Positions 7,581 through 16,208 of a stretch of 52,384 nucleotides of DNA are shown here, piece after piece. The translations under genes and the position numbers were made by a program. The DNA is taken from positions 1 through 52,384 of the forward strand of contig JAISOY010000167.1 of the NCBI GenBank assembly GCA_031275285.1, in the 5' to 3' direction. A model generated the notes under the pieces. The model was not told the origin of the DNA, did not search any database, and saw only the letters and a list, made by a program, of their open reading frames with translations. Within the stretch, counting starts at the first letter, position 1, and the number at the start of each line of letters is the position of its first letter. Source of the DNA: Bacteroidales bacterium (GTDB taxonomy: Bacteria; Bacteroidota; Bacteroidia; Bacteroidales; UBA4181).

Positions 7581-9062
7581 ATGAAAATAAATGTAACTTT
7601 AATTTTGCTTATTGTTGTTTTAGTCAATAAGTTTGCTTTGTCTCAAACGGCAGACTGCTTGAAAGATTTTGATTTTTTAGTCAAGAAAATTCAAGCTGAT
7701 TATCCGGGATACAACGAAAAAGTCACGAATGAAAATCGTTCACTACTCTTGCTTTTAGAAAAAGAGATCAGACAGAAAATAACCAAGTATCCTGACAGTT
7801 GTGGATATTACTTAAATGAATATACGGATTTTTTCAAAGACCGTCATCTTCGAGTCAACCGTATATGGAAAGGAAACAATCAACAGCCTGAAATTATGAA
7901 TATTTCAACGTATGGAAAAAATCTGTATATAAATGTTGATAGTTTGCAACAAGCGACAAAAAATACAAAAAGAATAGAAGGAGTTTGGAAAGGATTCAGG
8001 CAAACGTTTGTTGTTACCAAAGATGGGCAGAAATATGTAGGCATCGTTGTAAATAATCAGGGGTGGAAAAGCGGACAAATTATATATGAGTTTGAATCCG
8101 TCAATGACACAGTCTTTGATATAATCAATTACTCGTTAATCAAAGATAAAGAGCCATATAAAACGAAAGCATCATTACATTTAGATGGGAAAATAATTGA
8201 AATTCACAATGATACGAGATTTATTCGCAGATCTGATTCCGATATTTTAGATAAAGCTATTTTGTATTCTTATGTACCCGTATTTCCAAATGGAAGAAAT
8301 ATCTACCCCGTTGCGATGTATTTGAGTGATAGCACATTTTATTTGAGAATACCAAGTTTTTATAATAATACAGGTAATGAATTTGTAAAACAACATTGGA
8401 ATGAAATTATGTTCCGCCCAAATTTAATAGTAGATATCAGATATAATGGAGGTGGACAAGATAATTATTATCAGGAGCTTGCTAGGATAATCTATACAAA
8501 GCCATACGAATCAAAAGGTGTAGAATGGTATGCAACAAAAGGAAACATTAGTATTTTTGAAGAAGGAATCAAAAATAGGGAAATTCGTAATGGTGAAGAA
8601 GGTCTAAAATGGACACAAGCTTTGATTGAAGCCATGAAAAAAAATGTGGGCGGTTTCGTTACTCATCCATATAACGTAAACAATAATAAGATGATTGAAA
8701 GAGATACGATTTATCCCATGCCCCGAAATGTTGGGATTATCATTAATGAAGGAAATGCTTCTTCTGCAGAACAGTTTTTATTGTCTGCACAAAAAAGCGA
8801 TAAGGTCATTTTATTTGGCAACTGCAATACAGCAGGAATTTTGGATTATTCAAATATTACTCCCACTACCCTTCCATCGAATAATTATCAAATCTATTGT
8901 CCTATGACACGTTCAAAACGTTTACCCGAAAATCCTATTGACAATATTGGTATTGCTCCGGATATTATTATTCCGTTTCCTGCGACAGAGCAACTATATG
9001 ATAAATTGGATAACTGGGTTTATTTCGTCAAAAATTATCTGGAACTTTTGAATGGAAAATAG
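7581..9062 (+). CDS. Secreted S41-family peptidase-like protein (second paralogue)
   Basis: A 493-residue protein with a signal peptide (LILLIVVLVNKFALSQT). The S41 features are DFFKDRHLRV, the same position as the GDSH region of the other paralogue, VDIRYNGGGQDN near residue 284, and INEGNASSAEQF near residue 392, with a SSAE nucleophile segment close to the S41 pattern. GNCNTAGILDYSN follows, then a C-terminal GIAPDIIIP strand typical of S41 ends. Compared with the paralogue at 1423 it has a larger central beta region of about 100 residues. It is preceded by the same leader module, so the two are probably co-regulated. The substrate is unknown. Confidence 0.75.
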   Translation: MKINVTLILLIVVLVNKFALSQTADCLKDFDFLVKKIQADYPGYNEKVTNENRSLLLLLEKEIRQKITKYPDSCGYYLNEYTDFFKDRHLRVNRIWKGNNQQPEIMNISTYGKNLYINVDSLQQATKNTKRIEGVWKGFRQTFVVTKDGQKYVGIVVNNQGWKSGQIIYEFESVNDTVFDIINYSLIKDKEPYKTKASLHLDGKIIEIHNDTRFIRRSDSDILDKAILYSYVPVFPNGRNIYPVAMYLSDSTFYLRIPSFYNNTGNEFVKQHWNEIMFRPNLIVDIRYNGGGQDNYYQELARIIYTKPYESKGVEWYATKGNISIFEEGIKNREIRNGEEGLKWTQALIEAMKKNVGGFVTHPYNVNNNKMIERDTIYPMPRNVGIIINEGNASSAEQFLLSAQKSDKVILFGNCNTAGILDYSNITPTTLPSNNYQIYCPMTRSKRLPENPIDNIGIAPDIIIPFPATEQLYDKLDNWVYFVKNYLELLNGK

Positions 9063-9110
9063 AAATTAAACTAAATGTTAATCCTTTGAAAAACCATAAA
9101 ATTAATTGAA

Positions 9111-9461
9111 ATGGAAAAAGGAAAGAACAACATGGAAAACCAAAAAATGTCTAAGTTCCTGATACTTTATCAGGACGTAAACTATGAAGATACTTTTACA
9201 CCAGAGTTATCAAATGAATTAACAAAAAAGCATGTCGACCACATAAGGGATCTGGATTCAAAGGGAATTCTTTTCCTGTGTGGCCCGCTTAAAGGCCGTG
9301 AAGAAGGAATGTTTATACTGAATGCGAAAACATTTGAAGAAGCTGAGGGCTATGTGAAAAAGGATCCGTTCATTATCAACAGGTGTTATAAAAATTATTT
9401 TATTTACGAAATAGAAGAAGCGAATGCCGGCAATAATTATCTTCTTGAGAATTATTTTTAA
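9111..9461 (+). CDS. YCII-domain protein
   Basis: A 116-residue protein. KFLILYQDVNYED near the N-terminus, HVDHIRDLDSKGILFLCGPL in the middle and EAEGYVKKDPFIINRCYKNYFIYEI near the end match the YCII fold: a beta strand, the H..R..L...G pattern, then the DPF motif. YCII proteins are small ferredoxin-like enzymes or putative dehydratase/lyase relatives; their function here is unknown. There are two possible starts, the ATG at 9111 and an ATG at 9132; the shorter product begins closer to the conserved domain. The next gene starts 54 bases later. Confidence 0.78.
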   Translation: MEKGKNNMENQKMSKFLILYQDVNYEDTFTPELSNELTKKHVDHIRDLDSKGILFLCGPLKGREEGMFILNAKTFEEAEGYVKKDPFIINRCYKNYFIYEIEEANAGNNYLLENYF

Positions 9462-9515
9462 TCCCATTATGATCCGTAAGATCAGATTACGCCCGTTAAA
9501 TTAAAAGAGAAACAC

Positions 9516-10613
9516 ATGCCAGATTTAATTAAAAATATATACAATCACAAATCGCTCCGCGAACTCGCCCTGGACATTCAATCAGCTTATAGCACATTCC
9601 AGGTAGACGAATTCTTAAAATCAACAATGGACGAAACATGGGAAAATATAGAACTGAAAGACAGGATTATACGAATAAGTATGAACCTGGGAAAATACTT
9701 ACCGGCAGATTATAAAACAGCGATTGGTATTATCGACCGGGTGGTAATGAACTATGGCACCTGGCTGGATGGCTTTGTTGGCTTCTTCCCGGTCTTTGTT
9801 GAGATATACGGACAGGGTGAAGAGAATTGGGATGTCTCTATGTCCGCCCTGGCGAGGTATACCCGGTATGCATCTTCGGAATTGGCTGTACGATCCTTCA
9901 TCATTAGGCATGAAGATCGTATGATGGCACAGATGTACGCCTGGTCCAAAGATGAAGATGAGCTTGTCAGAAGACTTGCCAGTGAGGGCTGTCGTCCCCA
10001 GTTACCTTGGGGACAGGCGCTGACGAGTTTTAAAAAAGACCCTGCTCCTATCCTGCCAATACTGGAGCAACTTAAAAACGATCCGTCGATGACTGTACGA
10101 AAAAGCGTTGCCAATAACCTGAATGACATTTCCAAAACACATCCGGATCTGGTCGTAAAGCTAGCAAAGGAATGGTACGGTAAAAACGAACACACCGATT
10201 GGGTTGTAAAACATGGTTGCAGGACCATGCTTAAAAAGGGGAATCGTGATGTGCTCGCCATTTTCGGATATGACGATATTACTTCCGTGGATATTCAGGG
10301 CTTTGCTTTAGGGGCAACATCTGTTCTGATTGGTGAAGATATTACTTTTTCATTTGTGGTCTCAACAAAGGAAGCTACAAAAGTGAGACTGGAATATGGA
10401 ATCGATTATGTGAAAGCCAACGGGAAAAAAAACAGGAAAATATTCAAAATATCAGAAGTTTCATTAAAAGAAAATGAAAAGAAACCATACACAAAAAAAC
10501 ATTCTTTTGCGGATGTGAGTGTCAGAAAACATTATCCGGGCATTCATTCGATTACCCTTATTGTCAACGGCATGGAACGCGGAAAACTGGATTTTGAATT
10601 AAAAGTGGGTTGA
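9516..10613 (+). CDS. AlkC-like DNA alkylation repair protein (HEAT-like + Ig-like domain)
   Basis: A 365-residue protein. Residues 1-245 are a helical HEAT-like-repeat array with SALARYTRYASSELAVR, EDELVRRLASEGCRPQLPW and NDPSMTVRKSVANNLNDISKTHP. The W, D/E and R residues in this order are typical of the AlkC/AlkD superfamily, which excises N3- and N7-alkylated purines without base flipping. Residues about 265-365 are beta-rich (IGEDITFSFVVST, RKHYPGIHSITLIVNG) and fit the C-terminal Ig-like domain found in many AlkC proteins. The complete length suggests it is functional. It stands alone between unrelated cassette-like genes. Confidence 0.75.
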   Translation: MPDLIKNIYNHKSLRELALDIQSAYSTFQVDEFLKSTMDETWENIELKDRIIRISMNLGKYLPADYKTAIGIIDRVVMNYGTWLDGFVGFFPVFVEIYGQGEENWDVSMSALARYTRYASSELAVRSFIIRHEDRMMAQMYAWSKDEDELVRRLASEGCRPQLPWGQALTSFKKDPAPILPILEQLKNDPSMTVRKSVANNLNDISKTHPDLVVKLAKEWYGKNEHTDWVVKHGCRTMLKKGNRDVLAIFGYDDITSVDIQGFALGATSVLIGEDITFSFVVSTKEATKVRLEYGIDYVKANGKKNRKIFKISEVSLKENEKKPYTKKHSFADVSVRKHYPGIHSITLIVNGMERGKLDFELKVG

Positions 10614-10627
10614 TCATTTATCTTTAA

Positions 10628-11269
10628 GTGTCAACAGACAAAAGCACAGTAAAAAAGTTAATATCCGGAAGAATGGTAATGGAATACTATTTAGGAAAAT
10701 TGGGATTGGGAAATAGTTCGGAGCAGGCTAAACGCTTACGAAAAATTGTATTGTCAGGCAAAACAGCATCCGAAATTATTTCCGGATTCAAAGAATTTAT
10801 ATTTTCTCAAAAAGAACTTTACCCGGATACTGTTTCTATGATTAACAGATCCCTGATGGCCGGACCCGGAAGCGAGTATCTGGGATTAGGAAAAGATGAT
10901 TTTTCTCTAAAATCGGAAATATACAAACAACTTATAGATCAATTTCCGGAAGTATATAGTTTCAAGTTTTTCTGTGCAGACTGTTACCTGTTAGCGGATA
11001 GATCAGTAAATGAAATATATCCGGTTTTAAAAGAAGGAATGCTCCAGGATAAGGACAACATTAATTATCCTACATCCGACTTATTTGATTTAATACATGA
11101 AAGTGATTTTAGCTTCGATTTTGACATGCTCCTTTTGGATAAATATTATCAGCCATGCGAAAAAGCACTATTCGACGAATGGTTGGATGAATTTAAAGAA
11201 CGATATAAAGAACCGTCAGAACAGGATTACCTGAATCAGTTGAAATGGAAGGGAAATAGTAATGCCTGA
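10628..11269 (+). CDS. Hypothetical protein
   Basis: A 213-codon frame starting at GTG 10628; an ATG at 10673 is an alternative that removes 15 residues. It is soluble, acidic and helical, with no signal peptide or membrane segment. Two Cys pairs (FCADC and PCEK) are too far apart to call a zinc site. I recognise no family. It follows the AlkC-like gene by 14 bases and may be read from the same transcript. Its stop codon lies inside the GCCTGACA that begins the S2 repeat, the usual position of a cassette ORF end relative to an attC site. Confidence 0.6.
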   Translation: MSTDKSTVKKLISGRMVMEYYLGKLGLGNSSEQAKRLRKIVLSGKTASEIISGFKEFIFSQKELYPDTVSMINRSLMAGPGSEYLGLGKDDFSLKSEIYKQLIDQFPEVYSFKFFCADCYLLADRSVNEIYPVLKEGMLQDKDNINYPTSDLFDLIHESDFSFDFDMLLLDKYYQPCEKALFDEWLDEFKERYKEPSEQDYLNQLKWKGNSNA

Positions 11270-11388
11270 CAAAAAGTTTAACTTTATTGAACTCGCAATC
11301 TAGGTTGACGTAATACAGGGACAGTGAATAATATGAATTTCGTGCGAGGGAGTCCCGCCCAAATGCCAAACAGCCAATAGATAACTGC
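11264..11388 (+). repeat. attC-like imperfect inverted repeat S2
   Basis: Starts with GCCTGACAAAAAG overlapping the preceding stop codon, then TTTAACTTTATTGAACTCGC and GGTTGACG. Right arm GTCCCGCCCAAATGCCAAAC, then AGCCAATAGATAACTGC. The right arm is nearly identical to those of S3 and S5. Confidence 0.5.
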
Positions 11389-11470
11389 AATTTAAGAAAC
11401 AGCTCCAATAAAAGTAAACTGATTTGTGATTTTTTGAAAAAATCTGCAACTAATATGATAAAAAGGAAAA

Positions 11471-11965
11471 ATGATGGATCTACCCGTTCAAGATAAGTTT
11501 GTTTCTGAGATTAACCCTCATCAAAAAATCATATACAAGATTTGTTATTTGTACACAAACAATTCAACTGATTTTAATGACTTATACCAGGAAATAATAT
11601 TACAACTTTGGAAATCATATTCAAAGTTTGAGGGTAAATCAAAATTAAGCACCTGGATTTACCGGGTATCGTTGAATACGGCACTATATAGGCTAAGACA
11701 GGAAAAAAACAGACTTCAGATAGATTTACTTTCTCAATTACATTATGATATTCCGGAGATTGAAGACTTCGAGAAAAAAGAGAGTGTAGAAAGGGTTAAA
11801 GAATTACTGGGCAATTTGAGTGACATTGAGAAAGCCATAATAACATTGTATCTGGATGAATATTCACACGATGAAATATCCGAAATAATGGGAATAACCA
11901 AAACAAATATCGCTACGAGGATTAATCGAATTAAACTAAAATTAAAACAAAAGTTTAATAATTAA
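11471..11965 (+). CDS. ECF-type RNA polymerase sigma factor
   Basis: A 164-residue sigma-70-family protein. Region 2 has NDLYQEIILQLWKSYSKFEG followed by STWIYRVSLNTAL (residues 38-78), the DLxQE...W pattern of ECF sigma factors that bind the -10 element. Region 4 (residues 115-160) has LSDIEKAIITLYLDEYS, then a helix-turn-helix with HDEISEIMGITKTNIATRI. AAGGAAAA lies just before the ATG. A small membrane protein begins 12 bases after the stop and is the likely regulator. Ordinary ECF genes of Bacteroidota pair with FecR; here no FecR or SusC follows. Confidence 0.88.
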   Translation: MMDLPVQDKFVSEINPHQKIIYKICYLYTNNSTDFNDLYQEIILQLWKSYSKFEGKSKLSTWIYRVSLNTALYRLRQEKNRLQIDLLSQLHYDIPEIEDFEKKESVERVKELLGNLSDIEKAIITLYLDEYSHDEISEIMGITKTNIATRINRIKLKLKQKFNN

Positions 11966-11977
11966 AATCATAGAAAA

Positions 11978-12574
11978 ATGGAAAATGAAGATTTAAAGAA
12001 GGCATGGAATGCATTTAACAAAAGTGTTGAAAGCGTTGAGAATACACAAAAACACATATTAATACAAATGATTTCAAGAAAATCTGAGTTTAGATTGCAG
12101 TTAATGAAATTCCAAAGCATTATAGGTATTCTTATAGCACCTACAATTTTTATACTCGTGATTATACCTATGATTATTAATAACGAAAAGAATTCACACT
12201 TACTCATTGGTACTATCCTGGTTACCGGCATGTTTATATATAGTTTCGTTCAAGCAGTTAAATATTATAGGCTCATCAATCTAATTAAACCAACTTTTGA
12301 ACCTGTAATTAAAACAAAAGAGAGAGTTTTAACAGTGAAAAAATTCATGGTAAAATTACAAAATCGTAGAAACCTGCTTTTTCCAATTTTTATAAGTGCC
12401 ATTATCTTGATCTTATGGAATGATATAAAACACGGATCTCCTGTCATCATAGTTTTTTTGGCAGTTTTCGTTATTGCAATCTATTTTTGGGGTAGATTAA
12501 AACATAAATTATACTTTCGCGATAGAATTAATTCTATTGATTTGGAAATGGATGAATTGAAAAAATATCAATAA
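11978..12574 (+). CDS. Membrane protein, probable sigma-factor partner
   Basis: A 198-residue protein. The N-terminus (EDLKKAWNAFNKSVES) is a charged cytoplasmic helix. Then come two hydrophobic segments at about residues 48-68 and 75-92, a basic loop, and two more at about 128-165. The C-terminus is again charged. The location, 12 bases after a sigma factor gene, and the cytoplasmic N-terminal helix followed by membrane segments fit an anti-sigma factor of the type that pairs with these ECF proteins. No zinc-binding ZAS motif (HxxxCxxC) is visible. The role is inferred from position. Confidence 0.55.
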   Translation: MENEDLKKAWNAFNKSVESVENTQKHILIQMISRKSEFRLQLMKFQSIIGILIAPTIFILVIIPMIINNEKNSHLLIGTILVTGMFIYSFVQAVKYYRLINLIKPTFEPVIKTKERVLTVKKFMVKLQNRRNLLFPIFISAIILILWNDIKHGSPVIIVFLAVFVIAIYFWGRLKHKLYFRDRINSIDLEMDELKKYQ

Positions 12575-12680
12575 GACAAACGGGTGCTAAAAAGCACTAT
12601 GTCGATTTCCGATTCATCCCAATTGGTTTGTCAGGCGGTGTGAGATTTCGTCCATTTTAATGCCGAGCAGATGTAATGTG
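12573..12680 (+). repeat. Degenerate attC-like repeat S8
   Basis: Begins at the previous stop with ACAAACGGGTGCTAAAAAGC, then CAATTGGTTTGTCAGGCGG, the left-arm core. The right side has TTTTAATGCCGAGCAG and ATGTAATG. It is weaker than S1-S3 and is called mainly from position and the TCAGGCGG core. Confidence 0.3.
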
Positions 12681-12782
12681 GCGTCAGTGCAGGAGATAAA
12701 GTGTGTTGACACGAAGTTTACAGAGTGGCGGAAAAAAGTGAACATACCAAAAGATAGAAAAACATTATAGTATAATTGCATA

Positions 12783-13649
12783 ATGAAAAAAAGCAAAGAA
12801 CTGGCAATAGTTAAAAAGCTGACGAATATAAATGATGAAAACCGCATCGTTTTAAACGAAATTGGTTGGACAAGTCGTGTCTATATTGTCGATAATGGCG
12901 AATTTGTTTTTAAATTTCTAAAAAGCAAAAAATATCAGGAAGAACTCGAACATGAGATCAGCATTTTAAAACTTATAAAAAAACATGTGTTTAATGTAAA
13001 TGTTCCTTTAATTCATTGGGTGGGCGAAGACAATGCCTACATAGGTTTCCATGGTATGAAGGGAAATTCAATGACAACAAAAGACATAAATAAATTAAAC
13101 GAAGCGCAAAAGAGAAAAATAGGTATACAAATAGGATCATTCCTAAAAAAGCTCCACTCGATAGACTATAAAGGCGAAAGTCCAAACAACGAAGACCATA
13201 TAATTGAATGGTTTCAAAAATCGTTCTATCAAAGAAAACGTACATTAAAAAAACATTTTAATGAGAATGAACTCAGCGCTATTGAAGAACTTGTAACAGG
13301 TTTACCACAAAAGTCAGCGATTCTCGGCATAGAACAGGTATTTTGCCATGGTGATCTGGGTTACAATAATATTTTGTTAACTGCTGATCTCGAAGTTGGA
13401 GTAATTGATTTTGGCGATGCAGGCAATCTCGACAAGTCATATGACTTTTCCGGATTAGAAGACGATATTATATTAGAAGCGGCAATATCAGCGTATGGCG
13501 GCGATAAAACATTAAGAGAAAAAATAGCAACAAGACGACAACTATTGCCGCTTATGGAAATGTTGTTCCTGATTGACAGAAAAGACAAAGAAGGTATTAG
13601 AATATGTGCCGACAAAATGAATAATATTTTAAAAAATACAGGAAAATGA
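12783..13649 (+). CDS. APH-family phosphotransferase
   Basis: A 288-residue protein with the aminoglycoside phosphotransferase/choline kinase fold. The ATP-lobe start is WTSRVYIVDNGEFVFKF with the catalytic-lobe Lys near residue 44. The Brenner motif is FCHGDLGYNNILL near residue 192 (HxDxxxxN-type catalytic Asp), and VIDFGDAG near residue 212 holds the metal-binding Asp. The acceptor may be an aminoglycoside, another antibiotic or a small alcohol; the sequence alone does not say. It lies after repeat S8 and stands as a single gene with a gap of about 100 bases to the methyltransferase. Confidence 0.82.
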   Translation: MKKSKELAIVKKLTNINDENRIVLNEIGWTSRVYIVDNGEFVFKFLKSKKYQEELEHEISILKLIKKHVFNVNVPLIHWVGEDNAYIGFHGMKGNSMTTKDINKLNEAQKRKIGIQIGSFLKKLHSIDYKGESPNNEDHIIEWFQKSFYQRKRTLKKHFNENELSAIEELVTGLPQKSAILGIEQVFCHGDLGYNNILLTADLEVGVIDFGDAGNLDKSYDFSGLEDDIILEAAISAYGGDKTLREKIATRRQLLPLMEMLFLIDRKDKEGIRICADKMNNILKNTGK

Positions 13650-13750
13650 CAATATTTACCGACTTGACAATACGTACACAAATGCACTGACAATGTAACT
13701 GAAAAACAAACGCGCAGGCAAATGAGTATAAATCAAAAGCATAAAACAAC

Positions 13751-14554
13751 ATGAATGAGATAAATATTTTTGAAAGTAACCGGGCTGCCTGGAATGAGGC
13801 ATTGGAATATCACCAAAAAGCAAGAAAAAATTCTTTGCAAAGCGGTTTTGAAAATCCTGATTTTACAACGTTAAACAGAAGTTGCGATGATGTTTTAATT
13901 GATCATTTGAATAATATTGATTTTTCCGGTAAAACCATTTCGCAAATACCTTGTAACAATGGCAGGGAATTGTTGTCGCTTATGAAGTTCGGTGCAAAAG
14001 AAGCAATAGGTTTTGATATTTCCGATACCGCCATTTTGGAAGCGGAACAACTTGCCCGGATAGCGAAATTAAACGTAAAATTTGTGCGTACAAACATATT
14101 GGAAATTGGCAATGAGTACAATAATTATTTTGATTTTATCTATATTTCAGAAGGCTCACTCCAATGGTTTCCCGATTTAAAAAAATATTTTTCCATTATT
14201 AGCAGACTTTTAAAACAAAACGGAAATCTGCTGATATTTGAAATACACCCTTTTGCCTATTTTTTTGAAAACGGTTTTAATCCGGAAAAACAGGATTTGA
14301 ATTCTGCCGTTTCGTATTTTGAAAAGGGCCCGTATAGCTATAAAGATGGTATGGATTATGTCGGCGAAGTTTCGTATGAAGCAAAAGAATGCTTTTGGTT
14401 CATGCACAAAATGTCTGATATTCTAAATGCAATGCTTCACAACGGTATAGAAATTAATGAGTTTCACGAATACAATCTGGAAATGGCAAGTAATCAGGAA
14501 GCAAAATACGATAAATTCCCATTAAGTTACATCCTGACAGGTAAAAAGAAGTAA
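13751..14554 (+). CDS. Class I SAM-dependent methyltransferase
   Basis: A 267-residue protein with one Rossmann methyltransferase domain. Motif I is ISQIPCNNGRELLSLM, followed by AIGFDISDTAILEAE (acidic residue binding the ribose), then VRTNILE and FDFIYISEGSLQWFPDL. The GxGxG loop is altered to PCNNGRE, which is common in this uncharacterised group. The C-terminal part has aromatic-rich strands. The acceptor is unknown. It follows the APH-type gene by 101 bases; both could be one cassette or two, because no clear repeat lies between them. Confidence 0.8.
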   Translation: MNEINIFESNRAAWNEALEYHQKARKNSLQSGFENPDFTTLNRSCDDVLIDHLNNIDFSGKTISQIPCNNGRELLSLMKFGAKEAIGFDISDTAILEAEQLARIAKLNVKFVRTNILEIGNEYNNYFDFIYISEGSLQWFPDLKKYFSIISRLLKQNGNLLIFEIHPFAYFFENGFNPEKQDLNSAVSYFEKGPYSYKDGMDYVGEVSYEAKECFWFMHKMSDILNAMLHNGIEINEFHEYNLEMASNQEAKYDKFPLSYILTGKKK

Positions 14555-14593
14555 TACATGGAAGATAAAATCGATGGGAGCGAATGGTAATAA

Positions 14594-15028
14594 ATGAATA
14601 GGAGAGTTATAAAAATAAAAGTTGATACAGACATAGATTCTTTGAAGCGGTCTATCCTTCAAAAACTCAATATTGTCAACCAAAAAAGAAACTCTGTTAC
14701 TGGATTTGAAGAAAAGCTAAAAAGTTATATTGACAGGAACAAGAGCATAATAATTGTGTTTCAGTATAATTGGGATGAGGTGGAAAAAGATCTAAAGTTT
14801 AAACTATCGCTGACAAACAAAGTTACCCGGCCCTATCCTGACAATTACAAAATGGATATTCCACTTAACAGATAGACGCTCAATCCGATTATAAAAACAG
14901 AGAAGCAGTCAGACAAAGAGAAAGCTGAATTTGAAACTGAATTTCAGGATAAATATTTGACATTTATTACTTTCTTTGCTAATCTTGAAGAATCAGGTAA
15001 TGGTCAGATTATCATTAGCAGTAGCTGA
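14594..15028 (+). pseudogene. Hypothetical gene interrupted by in-frame TAG
   Basis: The frame from ATG 14594 stops at TAG 14873-14875 after 93 codons. The same frame continues without another stop to TGA 15026-15028. The continuation has coding composition (IIKTEKQSDKEKAEFETE, DKYLTFITFFANLEESGN). Read through, the product would be about 144 residues, soluble and charged. The simplest reading is a nonsense mutation or a base error; a real shorter protein is also possible. No family is recognised. The repeat S3 begins 17 bases after the distal stop, the normal spacing for a cassette ORF, which supports 15028 as the ancestral end. Confidence 0.55.
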
Positions 15029-15044
15029 AGATTTTTTGGTAGCT

Positions 15045-15170
15045 GCTAACAAGAGTTTAACTTTGTTGAACTTGCAAGTTCAGTTGGCATCAGGCGCGGG
15101 ATTTTGTTGTGGCATTTCGGTTCGTACGACTTCGGTCCCGCCCGAATACCAAACCACCTAACGTGGGTAG
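15045..15170 (+). repeat. attC-like imperfect inverted repeat S3 (best example)
   Basis: Left arm GCTAACAAGAG, TTTAACTTTGTTGAAC, then the perfect palindrome TGAACTTGCAAGTTCA, then GTTGGCATCAGGCGCGGGA. Right arm TCCCGCCCGAATACCAAAC, CACCTAACGTGGG. The two long arms pair with a few bulged bases across a variable centre that has its own hairpin (TTCGTACGAA-like). The CTAAC/GTTRRR-type boxes at the ends fit the attC plan. Confidence 0.6.
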
Positions 15171-15254
15171 TCATGCGAACGGCTATGTGACGAAATTAAT
15201 GAGGTAAGAAACTGAGGGTCAAATAAATAATAAGTACATAAAAGTAGAAAAAAC

Positions 15255-15791
15255 ATGGTAGAAAATAAAACAGAAAATTTAAAATTTGCATGGCGGGTTA
15301 TCCTGGCACATTCCATTGCTTATTTCATAGCAACCATGTTTTCAATGCTGTTGTTTAGTGCCGATTGGTTTTTAAATGGGACATTGTCGCAGATTATGAG
15401 ACCAGCTACCGCTTCAATCGGTGCACTAGGACTCTGTATGCAAATCATTCGCGGCGTTATTATGGCATTAGTATTATTGCCTGCCCGAAAAATATTCACA
15501 ATAGAAAAATACGGTTTTCTGAAGTTGGGATTTTTGATTTTTGGTTTGTCGGTACTATCAACATTTGCAGCAGCACAAGGCTCTATTGATGGTTTTATTT
15601 ACACCAAGCTTTCTTTAATGGAACATTTAATTGCTTATCCCGTAGCCTTTTTATGGGTATTCCTGTTTTCCGGTATCTTATGGGGGCTTTACAAATTTGA
15701 AAAAAAGACAGTTAACATTATTGCCAGTATCCTGTTTGTTTTGATTAATTCAATAAGCATACTGGGATATTTTATAGCTTTGTCAAAATGA
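15255..15791 (+). CDS. Four-TM membrane protein
   Basis: A 178-residue integral membrane protein with hydrophobic segments at about residues 12-35, 55-75, 88-108, 122-142 and 150-175. The N-terminus is short and cytoplasmic-like (VENKTENLKFAWR). I do not recognise a family. The next gene, DUF1905, begins inside its stop codon (ATGA overlap at 15788-15791), so the two are translationally coupled. They lie between repeats S3 and S4 and would form a two-gene cassette. Confidence 0.7.
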   Translation: MVENKTENLKFAWRVILAHSIAYFIATMFSMLLFSADWFLNGTLSQIMRPATASIGALGLCMQIIRGVIMALVLLPARKIFTIEKYGFLKLGFLIFGLSVLSTFAAAQGSIDGFIYTKLSLMEHLIAYPVAFLWVFLFSGILWGLYKFEKKTVNIIASILFVLINSISILGYFIALSK

Positions 15792-16096
15792 AAAGTAAGG
15801 GAGTACAATATGAGTTTTCAGCAAAAATTTGGTATTCGTCGTCTGATGGTATACATGGTTGGTATTTTATTTCTCTTCCAAAAGAATTGGCAAAAGAGAT
15901 AAGAGACAATCTTAAATTCCTGGAAGAGGGCTGGGGACGAATGAAAGTAACGGCAAAAATTGACAACAGCGAATGGAAAACCGCAATATGGTTTGATACA
16001 AAAAATGATACTTACTTGCTTCCTCTCAAAGCAGAAATTAGGAAAAAGGCAAAACTTGAAATTGACAAAGTGGTGGAAATTATTATTTGGGTGTAA
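15788..16096 (+). CDS. DUF1905-domain protein
   Basis: A 102-residue protein matching DUF1905 over its whole length: FSAKIW near the start, GWYFISLPKELAKEI, then GRMKVTAKIDNSEWKTAIW, and YLLPLKAEIRKKAKLEIDKVVEI at the end. DUF1905 is a small beta-barrel domain of unknown function, often found alone or fused to YdeI-like domains; a YdeI-like gene is also present in this window at 21749. The start overlaps the stop of the membrane protein gene. Confidence 0.85.
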   Translation: MKSKGVQYEFSAKIWYSSSDGIHGWYFISLPKELAKEIRDNLKFLEEGWGRMKVTAKIDNSEWKTAIWFDTKNDTYLLPLKAEIRKKAKLEIDKVVEIIIWV

Positions 16097-16136
16097 ATGG
16101 AATTGTCAGAAACAAATGATAAAAATATACGGACAC

Positions 16137-16185
16137 GCTAATAAACGGTTTAACTTTGTTGAATCCGCAGGTTTGGAGATACAAT
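16137..16185 (+). repeat. Half attC-like repeat S4 (left arm only)
   Basis: GCTAATAAACGG followed by TTTAACTTTGTTGAATCCGC and AGGTTTGG matches the left arm of S3. The right arm is missing and the next gene starts almost at once, so this looks like a truncated site. Confidence 0.45.
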
Positions 16186-16208
16186 GAAAAAACAATGTGA
16201 AGTTAAAT

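Noticed and set aside
12783..13649. Calling a specific aminoglycoside resistance gene
   Set aside because: Only the general APH catalytic motifs are visible; nothing fixes the substrate.
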